A DNA stretch of 26,119 nucleotides. Origin: a virus. Position 1 is the stretch's first letter, and each line of letters begins with the position of its first letter. This document shows, piece by piece, positions 1 through 7,607 of the stretch. Location of the stretch: positions 1 to 26,119 of IMG/VR virus record IMGVR_UViG_3300040944_000205; one strand, written 5' to 3'. Both the position numbers and the translations under genes were made by a program. A model generated the notes under the pieces. That model was not told the DNA's origin, searched no databases, and saw nothing but the letters and a program-made list of their open reading frames with translations.

Positions 1-2
1 AC

Positions 3-104
3 GACGATATCGTCGACCACTGTTGCGACGCCTGGAACAAGCTCATCGATCAACCATGGCGCATCATGTCCATCGGGCTACGGGATTGGGCGCATGGGTT
101 CTGA
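3..104 (+). CDS. IS630-family transposase, C-terminal end (partial)
   Basis: The first 34 residues readable at the left edge form an open frame ending in TGA. They include NKLIDQPWRIMSIGLRDWA, which matches the usual C-terminal tail of IS630-family transposases as I remember them. The catalytic DDE domain lies outside the window, so intactness cannot be judged. The IS right end is probably just downstream (about 105-125), where a TA typical of IS630 target sites occurs, but no inverted repeat can be checked. It marks a mobile-element boundary at the left of the region. Confidence 0.6.
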   Translation, partial: DDIVDHCCDAWNKLIDQPWRIMSIGLRDWAHGF

Positions 105-199
105 TCAATGAGAACTGGTATTAGCCGGCGTGCGACAAAAGCGTCACTGGCTAGGGATGTGATTGGCCGTCGTCGTAATATCGTTCACGAGAGGATTGA

Positions 200-1213
200 A
201 TGGATTATGCTTTTCGGCTGCGTCTCTATCGCCGCATTGAGCGAGAGCGCCAAACAAAGGTCTTGGCGTTCATTACCGGGGATAGGCCGGGTATGGAAAC
301 TGCGATTGCGCCGGATTGCATAGCGCCGTTTGTCGCGCTGCTGGATCAGATTGGGCCAACGAATAAAATTTCGTTAGTCCTGTATACGAACGGCGGCCAA
401 ACCCTTGTCGCTTGGCGGCTGGTAAATTTGATACGGACATTCTGCGATGAACTTGAGGTCATTGTCCCGACAAAGGCGCTGAGCGCCGGCACACTAATCA
501 CGATCGGTGCCGATAAAATCGTCATGACGAAACAGGCGGCGTTGGGACCAATTGACCCAAGCGTTAATAACCCGCTAAACCCACAAGCAAATATACTCTG
601 GCAAATGCGCCAAGTTCCGGTGAGCGTAGAAAATGTCCGTTGATATATAGACGCAGCTCAGAACGAGTTAGGCATCAAAAATGAAAGCGCGATTGCATCC
701 GTTTTAATAAATATGGCTCAATATATCCATCATCTTGTTCTTGGCGAGATATTTAGGACGCGGGAGCAAATACGATTTCTTGCGGGTAAGCTAATTGTTA
801 GGCAAGTTGCCGACTCGGAAAAGCAAAAGTCCATCATATACTTCTTGTGTGCCGATAGCGGCAGTCATGATTATACGATAAATAGACGCGAGGCTACGGA
901 ACTCGGGCTAAATATTGAAAAGCCATCCGAAGCGTTTTATAAGGTTATTGGTCAGATCGACGGTAGCTGGAGGACGCAGCTTGAGCTTGATCGTCCGTAT
1001 CTTCCTCAGGGGGTGGTCAGCGCGGCCCATGCTGCGCCAGCTACGCCGGTCCAATATACCCATATTCGAGCTCTAATCGAGGGAACGCGAGGCGGTTCTT
1101 TCGGCTTTGTATCGGAAGGCAACTTGACGCAAACGCCGATCGCTGGCGCGTTGGGGCCTCAGAATGCGATCAACGATAATCGAACTTTTGAAGGATGGAG
1201 GAGGTTGGTATGA
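200..1213 (+). pseudogene. Serine dehydrogenase proteinase (SDH/ClpP-crotonase fold) with an in-frame TGA
   Basis: Two collinear open stretches (200-640 and 644-1213) lie in one reading frame, separated by a single TGA at 641-643; together they would encode about 336 residues. The first half has the features of the SDH_sah family of ClpP/crotonase-fold serine proteases: a YTNGGQT glycine-rich oxyanion segment, ALSAGTLITIGAD with the likely nucleophilic Ser, and ALGPIDPSV. The second half continues without any other lesion and ends in a low-complexity tail. An Arg codon CGA turned into TGA by one transition would explain the stop. The family is membrane-linked or cytoplasmic peptidase-like; the substrate is unknown. 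A purine-rich GAGAGG lies shortly before the ATG. It is either a recent pseudogene or a sequence error. Context: next to an IS630 end, outside the phage cluster. Confidence 0.75.
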
Positions 1214-1398
1214 AACACAAACCAACTGCCGCGGATGCCGCGCCACAATTTCAGACAACCGCCAACGGTCTGGATGGCTACACGAACTCGTCTGCCGTTC
1301 TCGGAAATACAGCAGACGCGATTCGAAATACCACGGTCATAGTTTCGCAAACCATCTGCATAGAGCCGATTTATTGCGCCCAGAGGCGACTTGGCTAA
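1210..1398 (+). CDS. Small hypothetical protein (62 aa) with a strong RBS
   Basis: This 62-codon frame starts at the ATG that overlaps the TGA stop of the upstream protease gene (ATGA overlap). It is preceded by GGAGGAGG at 1197-1204, about 5 bases before the ATG, an unusually strong Shine-Dalgarno sequence. That coupling is the main evidence that it is real. The product is Thr/Ala/Asn-rich with two cysteines near the C-terminus, no membrane segment and no motif that I recognise. It may be a translationally coupled partner of the protease. A fortuitous frame remains possible. Confidence 0.45.
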   Translation: MKHKPTAADAAPQFQTTANGLDGYTNSSAVLGNTADAIRNTTVIVSQTICIEPIYCAQRRLG

Positions 1399-1428
1399 TG
1401 CCCAAGTGGGGGTAACGCTTCGCCGCGC

Positions 1429-1872
1429 TCACTCCCCGCCAAGATCCAGAATCGACACCTTGGCTGTCGCTATTTCGGTCGGCCACAGGATTTCCGTGAG
1501 ACCGGTCGCCGCGGCGACGCGTTGACCTTGCGGCGTGGCGTAGGTGATGACGCCGCCGCCAACCGCGTCGAGATAAGCGACGCCGCGGTTGACCGCTTGC
1601 GGCGTCGCCGGCGCATAGACCTCATGCTTATGCCATTTTTCACGGCAAGTGATCGGATCGATGGAATAGGTGTCATGCTCGGTCGCGAACAGCAGCGCGC
1701 CGTCCACCATCAGCAGACCCGAGTTGAAGCCGGTGTGCTGGTTCGTATCATAGGTGCAGGGCACCTTAAGCCGGCCCGCGTTTTCGCGCTTGATCTCATT
1801 TAGGGAAGAACGCCCGCGATAATTAGCGGCAAAGCAGTTTTCGGCTTCCGCTGTCGCGGAATAGGCGTTCAT
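1429..1872 (-). pseudogene. PQQ-dependent dehydrogenase remnant with a large internal deletion
   Basis: The 147-residue frame looks like two distant parts of a PQQ-binding beta-propeller dehydrogenase (normally about 550-600 aa) joined in frame. The N-terminal part carries an early-blade pattern (ENAGRLKVPCTYDTNQHTGF, then SGLLMVDGALLFATEHDTYS and NRGVAYLDA). Directly after it comes GGGVITYATPQGQRVAAATG and WPTEIATAKV, which resemble the C-terminal blade of the same family. The middle, including cofactor- and metal-binding blades, is gone, and there is no signal peptide. It cannot be an active dehydrogenase. It overlaps the preceding minus-strand frame by 4 bases. Such enzymes oxidise alcohols in the periplasm of methylotrophs, which is one hint to the host. 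Confidence 0.65.
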
Positions 1873-2150
1873 TTTTTTCCGCGCGCTCGAATTTGAGCGG
1901 CGACAAGGCCGCCGACACGCAGGACGAACTGTATCAACGATTCATCGCGTTGCTTGGCCGACAGGATCGGGCGAAATTCACCGTTCAAGCTCCGGTTCGA
2001 GGAGTGCCGGGAGCCCTTGGCCTTGGCGGCCTTTCGATGCGCGATATCCAGATCGCGCGCGGTCGTCACGGTGGCCATGATGGAGTTAATGGGTGGCTGC
2101 GATGGTTGAACGGCGCGCGGATTTTGGACCGCTGCAAAGGTCTTCGTCAT
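1869..2150 (-). CDS. Hypothetical small basic protein (93 aa)
   Basis: Minus-strand frame just upstream of the PQQ-dehydrogenase remnant, with its stop overlapping the remnant's ATG. I chose the ATG at 2150 because codon use from there on looks coding (mostly G/C third positions); the frame is open further upstream to 2267. The product is rich in Ala, Arg and Lys, ends in a basic tail (IRARGKK), and has no recognisable motif. A competing plus-strand frame at 1893-2378 covers the same DNA, so the strand is not certain. No function can be given. Confidence 0.3.
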   Translation of the reverse strand: MTKTFAAVQNPRAVQPSQPPINSIMATVTTARDLDIAHRKAAKAKGSRHSSNRSLNGEFRPILSAKQRDESLIQFVLRVGGLVAAQIRARGKK

Positions 2151-2639
2151 GTTGAATGCTCCATGGTCTTCTTTGATCGTTTCCACGTCGACGCGAATAT
2201 GCGGCGCAGCGGCATGAAGGAGGCGCAAAAAGCCAGAGGTGCTCACAAGATGAACATCGACGCCCAAGAACGATTCAAGCGAACCAACAAAGTTGGATCG
2301 CTGGCGCGGACGGGTCCGCTATCGTTTCACGCATGGAAACCCCTGTTTTCGCGAAACGTGGTTAAGGGAACAGCTTAACGGTGGCAATTTAGTGGTGCCG
2401 CGCGAAATATGTGAATTAAAGTCATGAAATGGCGATCAAATTTTGTGGCGTCGCCATTTGCGCGTCTCCGCCGGTCCGCGGCGCTCCGCGTGATCGGCGG
2501 GGCGTCATCCAAATTCCCGAGTCGAAGGAAATTTTTTCCCCCGCGCCGAGCGCCGGGGTTGAAAGGGTCGAGCGGCGCAATATCCTCCATGCTGAAGCGA
2601 AAGCTTCCTCCAATTACGAAGAATCGGAAGGAGGAGGAA
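2151..2639. other. Stretch without a supported gene; contains one hairpin
   Basis: I see no frame here that I can defend. A 9-bp inverted repeat (AAATGGCGA at 2427-2435 with TCGCCATTT at 2451-2459, 15-base loop) lies upstream of the small exported-protein gene and could be a regulatory or mRNA structure. There is no following T-run, so it is not a terminator. The rest is GC-rich with overlapping shadow frames on both strands. Confidence 0.35.
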
Positions 2640-2915
2640 ATGATCGATTGCAAACACTCGGCGCTCTTCGCCGTCGTTGTTGCTTCGGCTCTCGCCGGCT
2701 TCAGCGGCGTCGCTCTCGCGGGCGATAAATCGGCCGACAAGGGCGCCTGGGCCACGCCGAACGTGCCGGGAATGCCCGGTTACAAGGAACCGGCGAAAGG
2801 TCCAGACGAGCCGAAGAAGCCTATTCCCGTGCCGCCCGCCGACGCGAACTCGGCGAGCTATCTGCAGCACATGGGCGCCGAGCCCGAAAAAAAAGCCGAG
2901 CCCGAAAAAAAATAA
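2640..2915 (+). CDS. Small exported proline/lysine-rich protein (91 aa)
   Basis: The ATG at 2640 is preceded by GGAAGGAGGAGG (2626-2637), a very strong ribosome binding site, which fixes this start over upstream in-frame options. Residues 1-28 form a signal peptide: a short charged start, a hydrophobic core (ALFAVVVASALAGFSGVAL) and a likely cleavage after ALA. The mature part of about 63 residues is Pro-, Lys- and Glu-rich, with PNVPGMPGYKEP and a tandem AEPEKK-AEPEKK tail encoded by two 18-bp repeats each containing an A8 run. It is presumably a periplasmic, disordered small protein; I know no function. It is closed by its own terminator and is probably monocistronic. Confidence 0.75.
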   Translation: MIDCKHSALFAVVVASALAGFSGVALAGDKSADKGAWATPNVPGMPGYKEPAKGPDEPKKPIPVPPADANSASYLQHMGAEPEKKAEPEKK

Positions 2916-2941
2916 GCGGCGCGGGGCATATGCGAACAGTG

Positions 2942-2972
2942 AAGCGGCCGTGTTTTCACGGCCGCTTTTTTT
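2942..2972 (+). terminator. Rho-independent terminator after the small exported-protein gene
   Basis: Perfect 11-bp stem AAGCGGCCGTG (2942-2952) with CACGGCCGCTT (2957-2967), a 4-base TTTT loop, and a run of seven T ending at 2972. It separates the left flank from the terminase. Confidence 0.9.
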
Positions 2973-3050
2973 AAGTTTAGCGCAGCATCGATGAGTGAAG
3001 GGTGATTGGAGCTTCGCTCCGCCGCGACTTGGTTGAATCCTTCCCGTGAA

Positions 3051-3106
3051 CCCTCATCCGACCCTTGCTGACGCAAGGGCCACCTTCTCCCACAAGTGGG
3101 AGAAGG
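3051..3106. repeat. Intergenic palindromic repeat, copy 1
   Basis: It begins CCCTCATCCGACCC, has a small inner hairpin, then the 24-bp palindrome CCTTCTCCCAC-AA-GTGGGAGAAGG (3083-3106). The same unit recurs in at least seven other intergenic gaps of the window. It lies directly before the terminase start, which argues against using the GTG inside the palindrome as start codon. Confidence 0.85.
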
Positions 3107-3128
3107 ACAGAGCCGCCGATTGTCCCGC

Positions 3129-4451
3129 ATGATCCACTCGCAAAACCTCGCGCGCATGACACCCTTCGAGCGCGAGGCCTTCGTTGCCGCGCTCACGCCG
3201 CGCGAGGCCGCGGAGCTGCCGTTTCTTTGGGAGTTTTGGGCGCGCCCGCCGCAGCTTTTGCCTGATGGCGATTGGGTCTATTGGCTGCCGCTTGGCGGGC
3301 GCGGCTGCGGCAAGACCCGCACCGGCGCCGAGGCCGTGCGGCGATGGGCGAAGACCAACGCCTACGTCAACATCATCGGCGCCGCCGCCGACGATGTGCG
3401 CGACGTGATGGTCGAGGGCGAGTCCGGCCTCATTAATATTTGTCCGCCCGATGAACGCCCCAAATTCGTCGCCGCGCGCAATTGCCTGGAATGGCCGAAC
3501 GGCGCGCGCACGCTATTGTTTTCGGCTGAAGCGCCGGAGCGCTTGCGCGGCAAGCAGCACTGCAAGCTATGGGCCGACGAACTCGCGGCCTGGCGCTACC
3601 CGGAAGCGTGGGATCAGGCGGTGTTCGGGCTGCGGCTCGGCGAGCGGCCGCAAGCCGTCATCACGACGACGCCGCGCCCGACCAAACTCATTCGCGAATT
3701 GCTCGCCAATCCGCTGACACACGCCACGCGCGCGACGACTTACGACAATCTCGCCAATCTGCCGCAAAGTTTTATCGACAGAATTTTGCGCGCCTATGAG
3801 GGCACGCGGCTCGGGCGTCAGGAGCTGAACGCCGAACTGCTGCTCGACACGCCCGGCGCGCTGTGGACGCGCGCCACGATCGAGGCCGCTTATCTCGCGA
3901 AGCCCCCGGCGCTGACCCGCGTCGTCGTCGCGATCGACCCGCCGGCAAGCTCCACCGAGCGCGCCGACGAATGTGGAATCATCGTCGCTGGTCTTAGCGA
4001 AAACGGCGAGCCCTGCGTGCTGGCGGACCTGTCGTCGCAGGGCGACACGCCGCTGCGCTGGGCGAGCCGCGCGGTCCAGGCGGCGCGCGATTTCGAGGCC
4101 GACGCCATCGTCGCCGAGGTCAACAATGGCGGCGACATGGTGGAGACGGTCATCCGCCAGATCGACGCCAACGTGCGCGTGAAATCCGTGCGCGCCAGCC
4201 GCGGCAAGTTTTTACGCGCCGAGCCGGTGGCTGCGTTGTACGAACAAGGCCGCGCGAAACATGTCGGCGTGTTCGCCAAGCTGGAGGACCAGATGTGCCT
4301 GATGACGCCGGAGTTCGACCGCCGCGCGGCGGGGTTTTCGCCCGATAGAGTCGACGCGCTGGTGTGGGCGGTGACGGAACTGTGTTTTTCGCAAAACGAC
4401 GGCGCGGCGATTATCGATTTTTATCGGAGGCTGGCGAGGGAGGCGAAGTAG
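3129..4451 (+). CDS. Phage/GTA terminase large subunit (DNA-packaging ATPase-nuclease)
   Basis: The 440-residue product has the two parts of a large terminase. The N-terminal ATPase has Walker A GGRGCGKT (56-63) and Walker B LWADE (147-151) followed by an ITTTPRP coupling-type motif (178-184). The C-terminal RNase H-fold nuclease has acidic residues in AIDPPAS (D270), AEVNNGGD (E330) and PDRVDALVWA (D409). The length is normal for the HK97/GTA-type family. It packages DNA into proheads through the portal. I chose ATG 3129; ATG 3156 is an alternative, and the longer GTG start at 3096 lies inside a repeat. The last codons (IDFYRRLARE) recur as a short remnant at 9117. No small terminase is seen in the window. 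The gene looks intact. Confidence 0.93.
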   Translation: MIHSQNLARMTPFEREAFVAALTPREAAELPFLWEFWARPPQLLPDGDWVYWLPLGGRGCGKTRTGAEAVRRWAKTNAYVNIIGAAADDVRDVMVEGESGLINICPPDERPKFVAARNCLEWPNGARTLLFSAEAPERLRGKQHCKLWADELAAWRYPEAWDQAVFGLRLGERPQAVITTTPRPTKLIRELLANPLTHATRATTYDNLANLPQSFIDRILRAYEGTRLGRQELNAELLLDTPGALWTRATIEAAYLAKPPALTRVVVAIDPPASSTERADECGIIVAGLSENGEPCVLADLSSQGDTPLRWASRAVQAARDFEADAIVAEVNNGGDMVETVIRQIDANVRVKSVRASRGKFLRAEPVAALYEQGRAKHVGVFAKLEDQMCLMTPEFDRRAAGFSPDRVDALVWAVTELCFSQNDGAAIIDFYRRLAREAK

Positions 4452-4462
4452 GGGGCGCGGGA

Positions 4463-4489
4463 CCACCTTGTCCCACCCAAGGGAGAAGG
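4463..4489. repeat. Degenerate intergenic palindromic repeat, copy 2
   Basis: ACCACCTTGTCCCAC and GGGAGAAGG are recognisable parts of the repeat unit seen at 3083-3106, with the palindrome centre decayed. It lies just after the terminase stop. Confidence 0.5.
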
Positions 4490-4529
4490 CGGCCCCATGT
4501 CCGGACCGACTTTCGATGTTGTCCGGAGT

Positions 4530-4793
4530 TCAGCCAAGAACGCGGACGCCGGCGCGGATGTTGCCGCTATAGCCGCTAAGATCAATCGCGACATGCCAAT
4601 GTCCCGAACGCGGCACAGGCAACCTTACCGGCGAGCGCGTCGCGTAGCCGCCGAAGAATTGGTGGCGGCCACCGCGCTGGTAGTCGTTGAAGTTGCTGCT
4701 ATCCAACAACCGCACATTCGCGGCGTTGGAAAGAGTGACTTCGACAAATTCGTTTCCGTCGAGGAACCCGAGGTCGTGATGCAGGAAGTTCAC
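4530..4793 (-). CDS. DUF1883-family protein (87 aa)
   Basis: GTG at 4793 is preceded by GGGAGG at a good distance, so I prefer it to longer starts (the open frame runs to 4946 but overlaps the upstream gene). The product begins NFLHHDLGFLDGNEFVEVTL and contains SGHWHVAIDLSGYSG, the hallmark pattern of DUF1883, a small beta-rich domain of unknown biochemical role that also occurs fused to effector-type domains such as TIR. The second gene of a minus-strand pair, it starts about 16 bases after the stop of the yjzC-like gene. It is oriented against the terminase, so it is cargo and not part of the virion operon. Confidence 0.8.
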   Translation of the reverse strand: MNFLHHDLGFLDGNEFVEVTLSNAANVRLLDSSNFNDYQRGGRHQFFGGYATRSPVRLPVPRSGHWHVAIDLSGYSGNIRAGVRVLG

Positions 4794-4809
4794 CGATGCG
4801 CCTCCCGAC

Positions 4810-5001
4810 TTAGCGCTTCTTGCCAGCGCCATTGTGCGCGGGACGATGAACGACATAGCCCTGACCCGGCTTTGGCGTCGGCGGAAGCGGCTTTCCTTGA
4901 ACCGCCGTGCGTTCACGGCCGGTGTCGCCGCCGCGCGGCCCGACAATCTCGTATTCGCCAGACACCGGCGCGCTCTCGCCCGGCTTGTAAATCTTGGACA
5001 T
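4810..5001 (-). CDS. YjzC-like small protein (63 aa)
   Basis: The 63-residue product has KPGESAPVSGEYEIVGPRGG and PLPPTPKPGQGYVV, the pattern of the short YjzC-type family (known in Bacillus and widely scattered; function unknown). The ATG at 5001 faces the divergent XRE/ImmA-IrrE gene across about 147 bp. It probably forms an operon with the downstream DUF1883 gene. The protein is glycine/proline-rich, likely soluble and small-domain or disordered. Confidence 0.7.
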   Translation of the reverse strand: MSKIYKPGESAPVSGEYEIVGPRGGDTGRERTAVQGKPLPPTPKPGQGYVVHRPAHNGAGKKR

Positions 5002-5070
5002 TTTCCCAGCCCTTTCCGGCTATCGCGTTGATTCCGCCCAGAATGTTTTGCACGGACACATGTATTTCAA

Positions 5071-5128
5071 TTGACATTTACGTCAACCTTGTGTTAACGA
5101 ATATATCATAAAAATAAGAACGTCAACC
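5071..5128 (+). promoter_or_regulatory. AT-rich promoter/operator region of the XRE-ImmA/IrrE gene
   Basis: The divergent gap is far more AT-rich than its surroundings. TTGACA (5071-5076) can serve as a -35 box, with a weak TTAACG 17 bases on. TTGAC and GTCAA form a small inverted repeat (5071-5086), and ACGTCAACC occurs twice (5080-5088 and 5120-5128), 40 bp apart, close to four helical turns. These are plausible binding sites for the XRE domain of the adjacent gene (autoregulation); this is inference. Confidence 0.5.
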
Positions 5129-5148
5129 ACCAATGGGAAGGTCGGCAC

Positions 5149-6231
5149 ATGTTCGGAGACAGGCTCAGGCTGGCGCGGAAACGCGCTGGCCTATCGTTGC
5201 GCGATCTTGCGGGGCGGATCGGCAATGATGTCAGCGCGCAAGCGATTTCAAAATACGAGACCGGAAAGATGTTTCCGAGTTCTAGCGTCCTTGTGACGCT
5301 CGGCAAGGCGCTGGGGGTGTCGCTTGATTTTCTGATGAGCAATGAAGTCGTGGCGCTCGCCGGCGTCGAATTTCGTAAACACTCAGGAACGTCGGCGGCG
5401 GAGCGCGCTCACGCTGAATCCGTTGTGATCGAGGAAGTTGAACGGCATCTGGCTCTCGATTCGATCTTGGGTTTGGACAGCGAAAAAAACGAACTTCCGA
5501 AAAAGCTCGTCACCGTTCGTTCCTGCGAAGAAATCGAGAAATGCGCCGACGATCTTCGAAGAAAATGGGAGCTTGGAAACGATCCGATTCCAAGCCTGAC
5601 GGGCCTTCTCGAAGACAAGGGCGTCAAAATTATCGCGGTCGATATTCCGAAGGCCCTATCCGGCCTTACGGGCAATGTGCAACGTCCGAACGGCAAGCCG
5701 GATGTGCCAATTATCGTCGTCAGCACGCAGTTCACGATCGAACGACGACGCTTCACGCTCGCCCATGAACTAGGCCATCGGGTCATTGGCGACGTAGAAG
5801 GAGATTTGAAGCTCGAAAAGGCCATTCATCGCTTTGCGGGGGCCTTTCTCGTTCCAAAAAAACACCTGCAATGCGAAGTTGCGGGTGCGCGCGACGCCCT
5901 GCCACCATACAACGAGATCGTGCGCCTCAAGCACCTCTATGGCGTCTCGGCGGCGTCGATGCTGGTGCGCCTGCGGGATATTGGCATTCTCTCGGAATCA
6001 ACGGTCAGTTACGCCTTCCAAACCTACGCGCGCACCTGGCGCACGGTTGAACCAATTCCGCTTAATCCCAAGGGGGCACGCGGAAAGCTTGAGCAACCAA
6101 CGCGGTTCGAACGCTCGGTTTATTGGGCGTTGGCCGATCGCCTTATTTCTTTGCCACGCGCCGCTGAACTGCTGTGCCAGCCGGTGTCTCAGGTCGAATT
6201 GGCGGTGCGAGGGCCTTCCATTGGCGATTGA
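5149..6231 (+). CDS. XRE-family regulator fused to an ImmA/IrrE metallopeptidase (360 aa)
   Basis: Residues 1-62 form an XRE/Cro helix-turn-helix (DRLRLARKRAGLSLRDLA, then ISKYETGKMFPSS). Residues about 120-260 form an ImmA/IrrE (COG2856) zinc peptidase with HELGH at 206-210 and a downstream EKAIHRFAGAFLVP helix carrying the third ligand-type Glu. Such proteins cleave or act as repressors and serve as antitoxin or switch proteins in mobile elements. The gene overlaps the following PIN-domain gene by 11 bases, so the two are translated together and probably act as a pair. It has its own AT-rich promoter region with repeated motifs. All metal ligands are present, so it looks active. Confidence 0.9.
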   Translation: MFGDRLRLARKRAGLSLRDLAGRIGNDVSAQAISKYETGKMFPSSSVLVTLGKALGVSLDFLMSNEVVALAGVEFRKHSGTSAAERAHAESVVIEEVERHLALDSILGLDSEKNELPKKLVTVRSCEEIEKCADDLRRKWELGNDPIPSLTGLLEDKGVKIIAVDIPKALSGLTGNVQRPNGKPDVPIIVVSTQFTIERRRFTLAHELGHRVIGDVEGDLKLEKAIHRFAGAFLVPKKHLQCEVAGARDALPPYNEIVRLKHLYGVSAASMLVRLRDIGILSESTVSYAFQTYARTWRTVEPIPLNPKGARGKLEQPTRFERSVYWALADRLISLPRAAELLCQPVSQVELAVRGPSIGD

Positions 6232-6745
6232 TGTTATTGTCAACGACACGTCCTGTCTCATCGACCTGCGGAAAGGCGGTATTCTCACGACCGCCCTTCT
6301 GCTTCCCTTTCGCTTTGTAGTCGCTTTGCCTCTCGTTGCAGCGGAACTGAATGACTTCGATGAAACAGATTGGGAAGACCTTTGCGGGCGTGGACTTGAG
6401 ATCGTCGATCTGGACGGCGCGCAAGTCCAATGCGCCATGAGGCTGAAAAGCCAATTCCCGGGTCTTTCCGTTTACGGTTGCTTCAGTCTTGCCATTGTTC
6501 AGACAACCCCCAACTCGATGCTGCTTACCGGCGATAGACTTCATCGAACAAGCGCCGTCGAGGTTGGCGTCAAGGTTCATGGAGTGCTTTGGGTTTCGGA
6601 TCAAATCGAGCAGGCGCGATTAATAAGCTTTGCCGATCTCGCCGACGCGCTCGAACGCCTAGACGCCGATCCGCTCGTATTTCTACCTGACGACGAGATC
6701 ACTAAACGCATCGCGCGCCTAAGGAAAAAATCGAAGGGACGATAA
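6221..6745 (+). CDS. PIN-domain protein, likely toxin partner, lacking one catalytic Asp
   Basis: In frame after the XRE/ImmA gene, starting at TTG 6221 (no ATG is available before the conserved N-terminus), giving 174 residues. The PIN-fold order is visible: VNDTSCLIDL (D9), VAAELND (E42), then LSVYGCFSLAI and MLLTGDRLHR (D105). In VapC-like PIN nucleases the third position normally reads YDCF or similar; here it is Gly (G86, codon GGT), one transition from Asp. RNA cleavage may therefore be lost. The 11-bp overlap with the XRE-ImmA/IrrE gene suggests a type II-like toxin-antitoxin or regulatory pair. Confidence 0.75.
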   Translation: MAIDVIVNDTSCLIDLRKGGILTTALLLPFRFVVALPLVAAELNDFDETDWEDLCGRGLEIVDLDGAQVQCAMRLKSQFPGLSVYGCFSLAIVQTTPNSMLLTGDRLHRTSAVEVGVKVHGVLWVSDQIEQARLISFADLADALERLDADPLVFLPDDEITKRIARLRKKSKGR

Positions 6746-6764
6746 CGGCAAGGTCGTAGTCGTC

Positions 6765-7607
6765 ATGCGCGCCGCGAGCGCGCCGGGGACTCTGGCCGAA
6801 GGCCTGTTCGGTTCGGCGGCCGACAGCGCGTTTCTCGCGGGCCTCGAAACATTGGCGGCGGCGATCGGCTCCGCGGCGACGCTTGGCGCGATTTTCATTC
6901 CGACCCCCGCCGGCGCCGTTTCGCATGGCGCGATGCCGGGCGAGTCGGGCCTTTCCTATTCCTTCGACGAACCCGCGGGGCTGCTGCGCCTATACCGCGA
7001 TGATGAGTCTGGCTCGCAAACCGTCGCCGAGGCGCGGCTGCGCCCCGACGGGATTCTCGCCGAGGCCGAAACCGGCCTGCCCATCGCGCGGATGGTCAAG
7101 GGGAGCCTCGTCTTCGACGCGGATTCGCTCCCCGACGCGAAGGCCGAAGCCGAGGCGCGGAGCGGGCGCGACGAACCGAAACTTTGTCCCGATCCCAACC
7201 GCGACGTTCCGCATGGGGCGTCGGAGCGCGCCATTGCCTATCAGGAGCAAATCAGCGCCTTGAACAATCCGCGCCGGCCCTTGCCGGCGGGCATGGCCGT
7301 CAGCCTGGAGAATCCGCTGACGGGAAAGAACGTCGCCTTCGACGACTGCCGCGAAAGCGACGGGACGATGATCGAAGCCAAGGGCCCGGGCTATGCCGGA
7401 CTGATGAAGTCCGATTTTTTGGCCAATAGAATTCGGGACGAAGAGTGGTTGCCGCAGGCTGGACGGCAGGTCGACGCCGCGGGATCGCGCGACGTAGAAT
7501 GGTTCTTCGCCGAGCCCGAGGCTGCGGCAAAAGCGGAGGAGTGGTTTGGGGGCGACGAAAGATTTCAAAAGATTACGATAGTCATCGTACCTGCAGAGGC
7601 ACCGTGA
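6765..7607 (+). CDS. Polymorphic toxin with C-terminal Tox-REase-5 nuclease domain (280 aa)
   Basis: Residues about 140-275 match the Tox-REase-5 family (restriction-endonuclease-fold toxin): a CPDPNRD start, ERAIAYQEQISALNNP, AVSLENPLTGK, and the catalytic-type core AFDDCRESDGTMIEAKGPGY with D194 and E204-x-K206 of a PD-(D/E)xK site. It would cut nucleic acid. Residues 20-52 are a hydrophobic, Ala-rich segment, as often precedes this domain in type VI secretion effectors, but there is no PAAR, VgrG or signal sequence. The frame reads on for about ten codons upstream of the ATG (from 6732), which suggests a truncated longer toxin. The stop overlaps the first Imm52 gene (TGATG), the usual toxin-immunity coupling. 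It sits between terminase and portal genes. Confidence 0.88.
   Translation: MRAASAPGTLAEGLFGSAADSAFLAGLETLAAAIGSAATLGAIFIPTPAGAVSHGAMPGESGLSYSFDEPAGLLRLYRDDESGSQTVAEARLRPDGILAEAETGLPIARMVKGSLVFDADSLPDAKAEAEARSGRDEPKLCPDPNRDVPHGASERAIAYQEQISALNNPRRPLPAGMAVSLENPLTGKNVAFDDCRESDGTMIEAKGPGYAGLMKSDFLANRIRDEEWLPQAGRQVDAAGSRDVEWFFAEPEAAAKAEEWFGGDERFQKITIVIVPAEAP

Noticed and set aside
641-643. TGA as selenocysteine codon
   Set aside because: No SECIS-like hairpin obvious directly after it, and an Arg CGA-to-TGA change is a simpler explanation.
1893-2378. Plus-strand open frame of 161 codons
   Set aside because: Neither it nor the minus-strand frame has a motif; the minus-strand one is coupled to the next gene, so I kept only that, at low confidence.
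4497-5111. Plus-strand open frame of 204 codons
   Set aside because: Antisense to the YjzC-like and DUF1883 genes, both of which carry family patterns and fitting starts.
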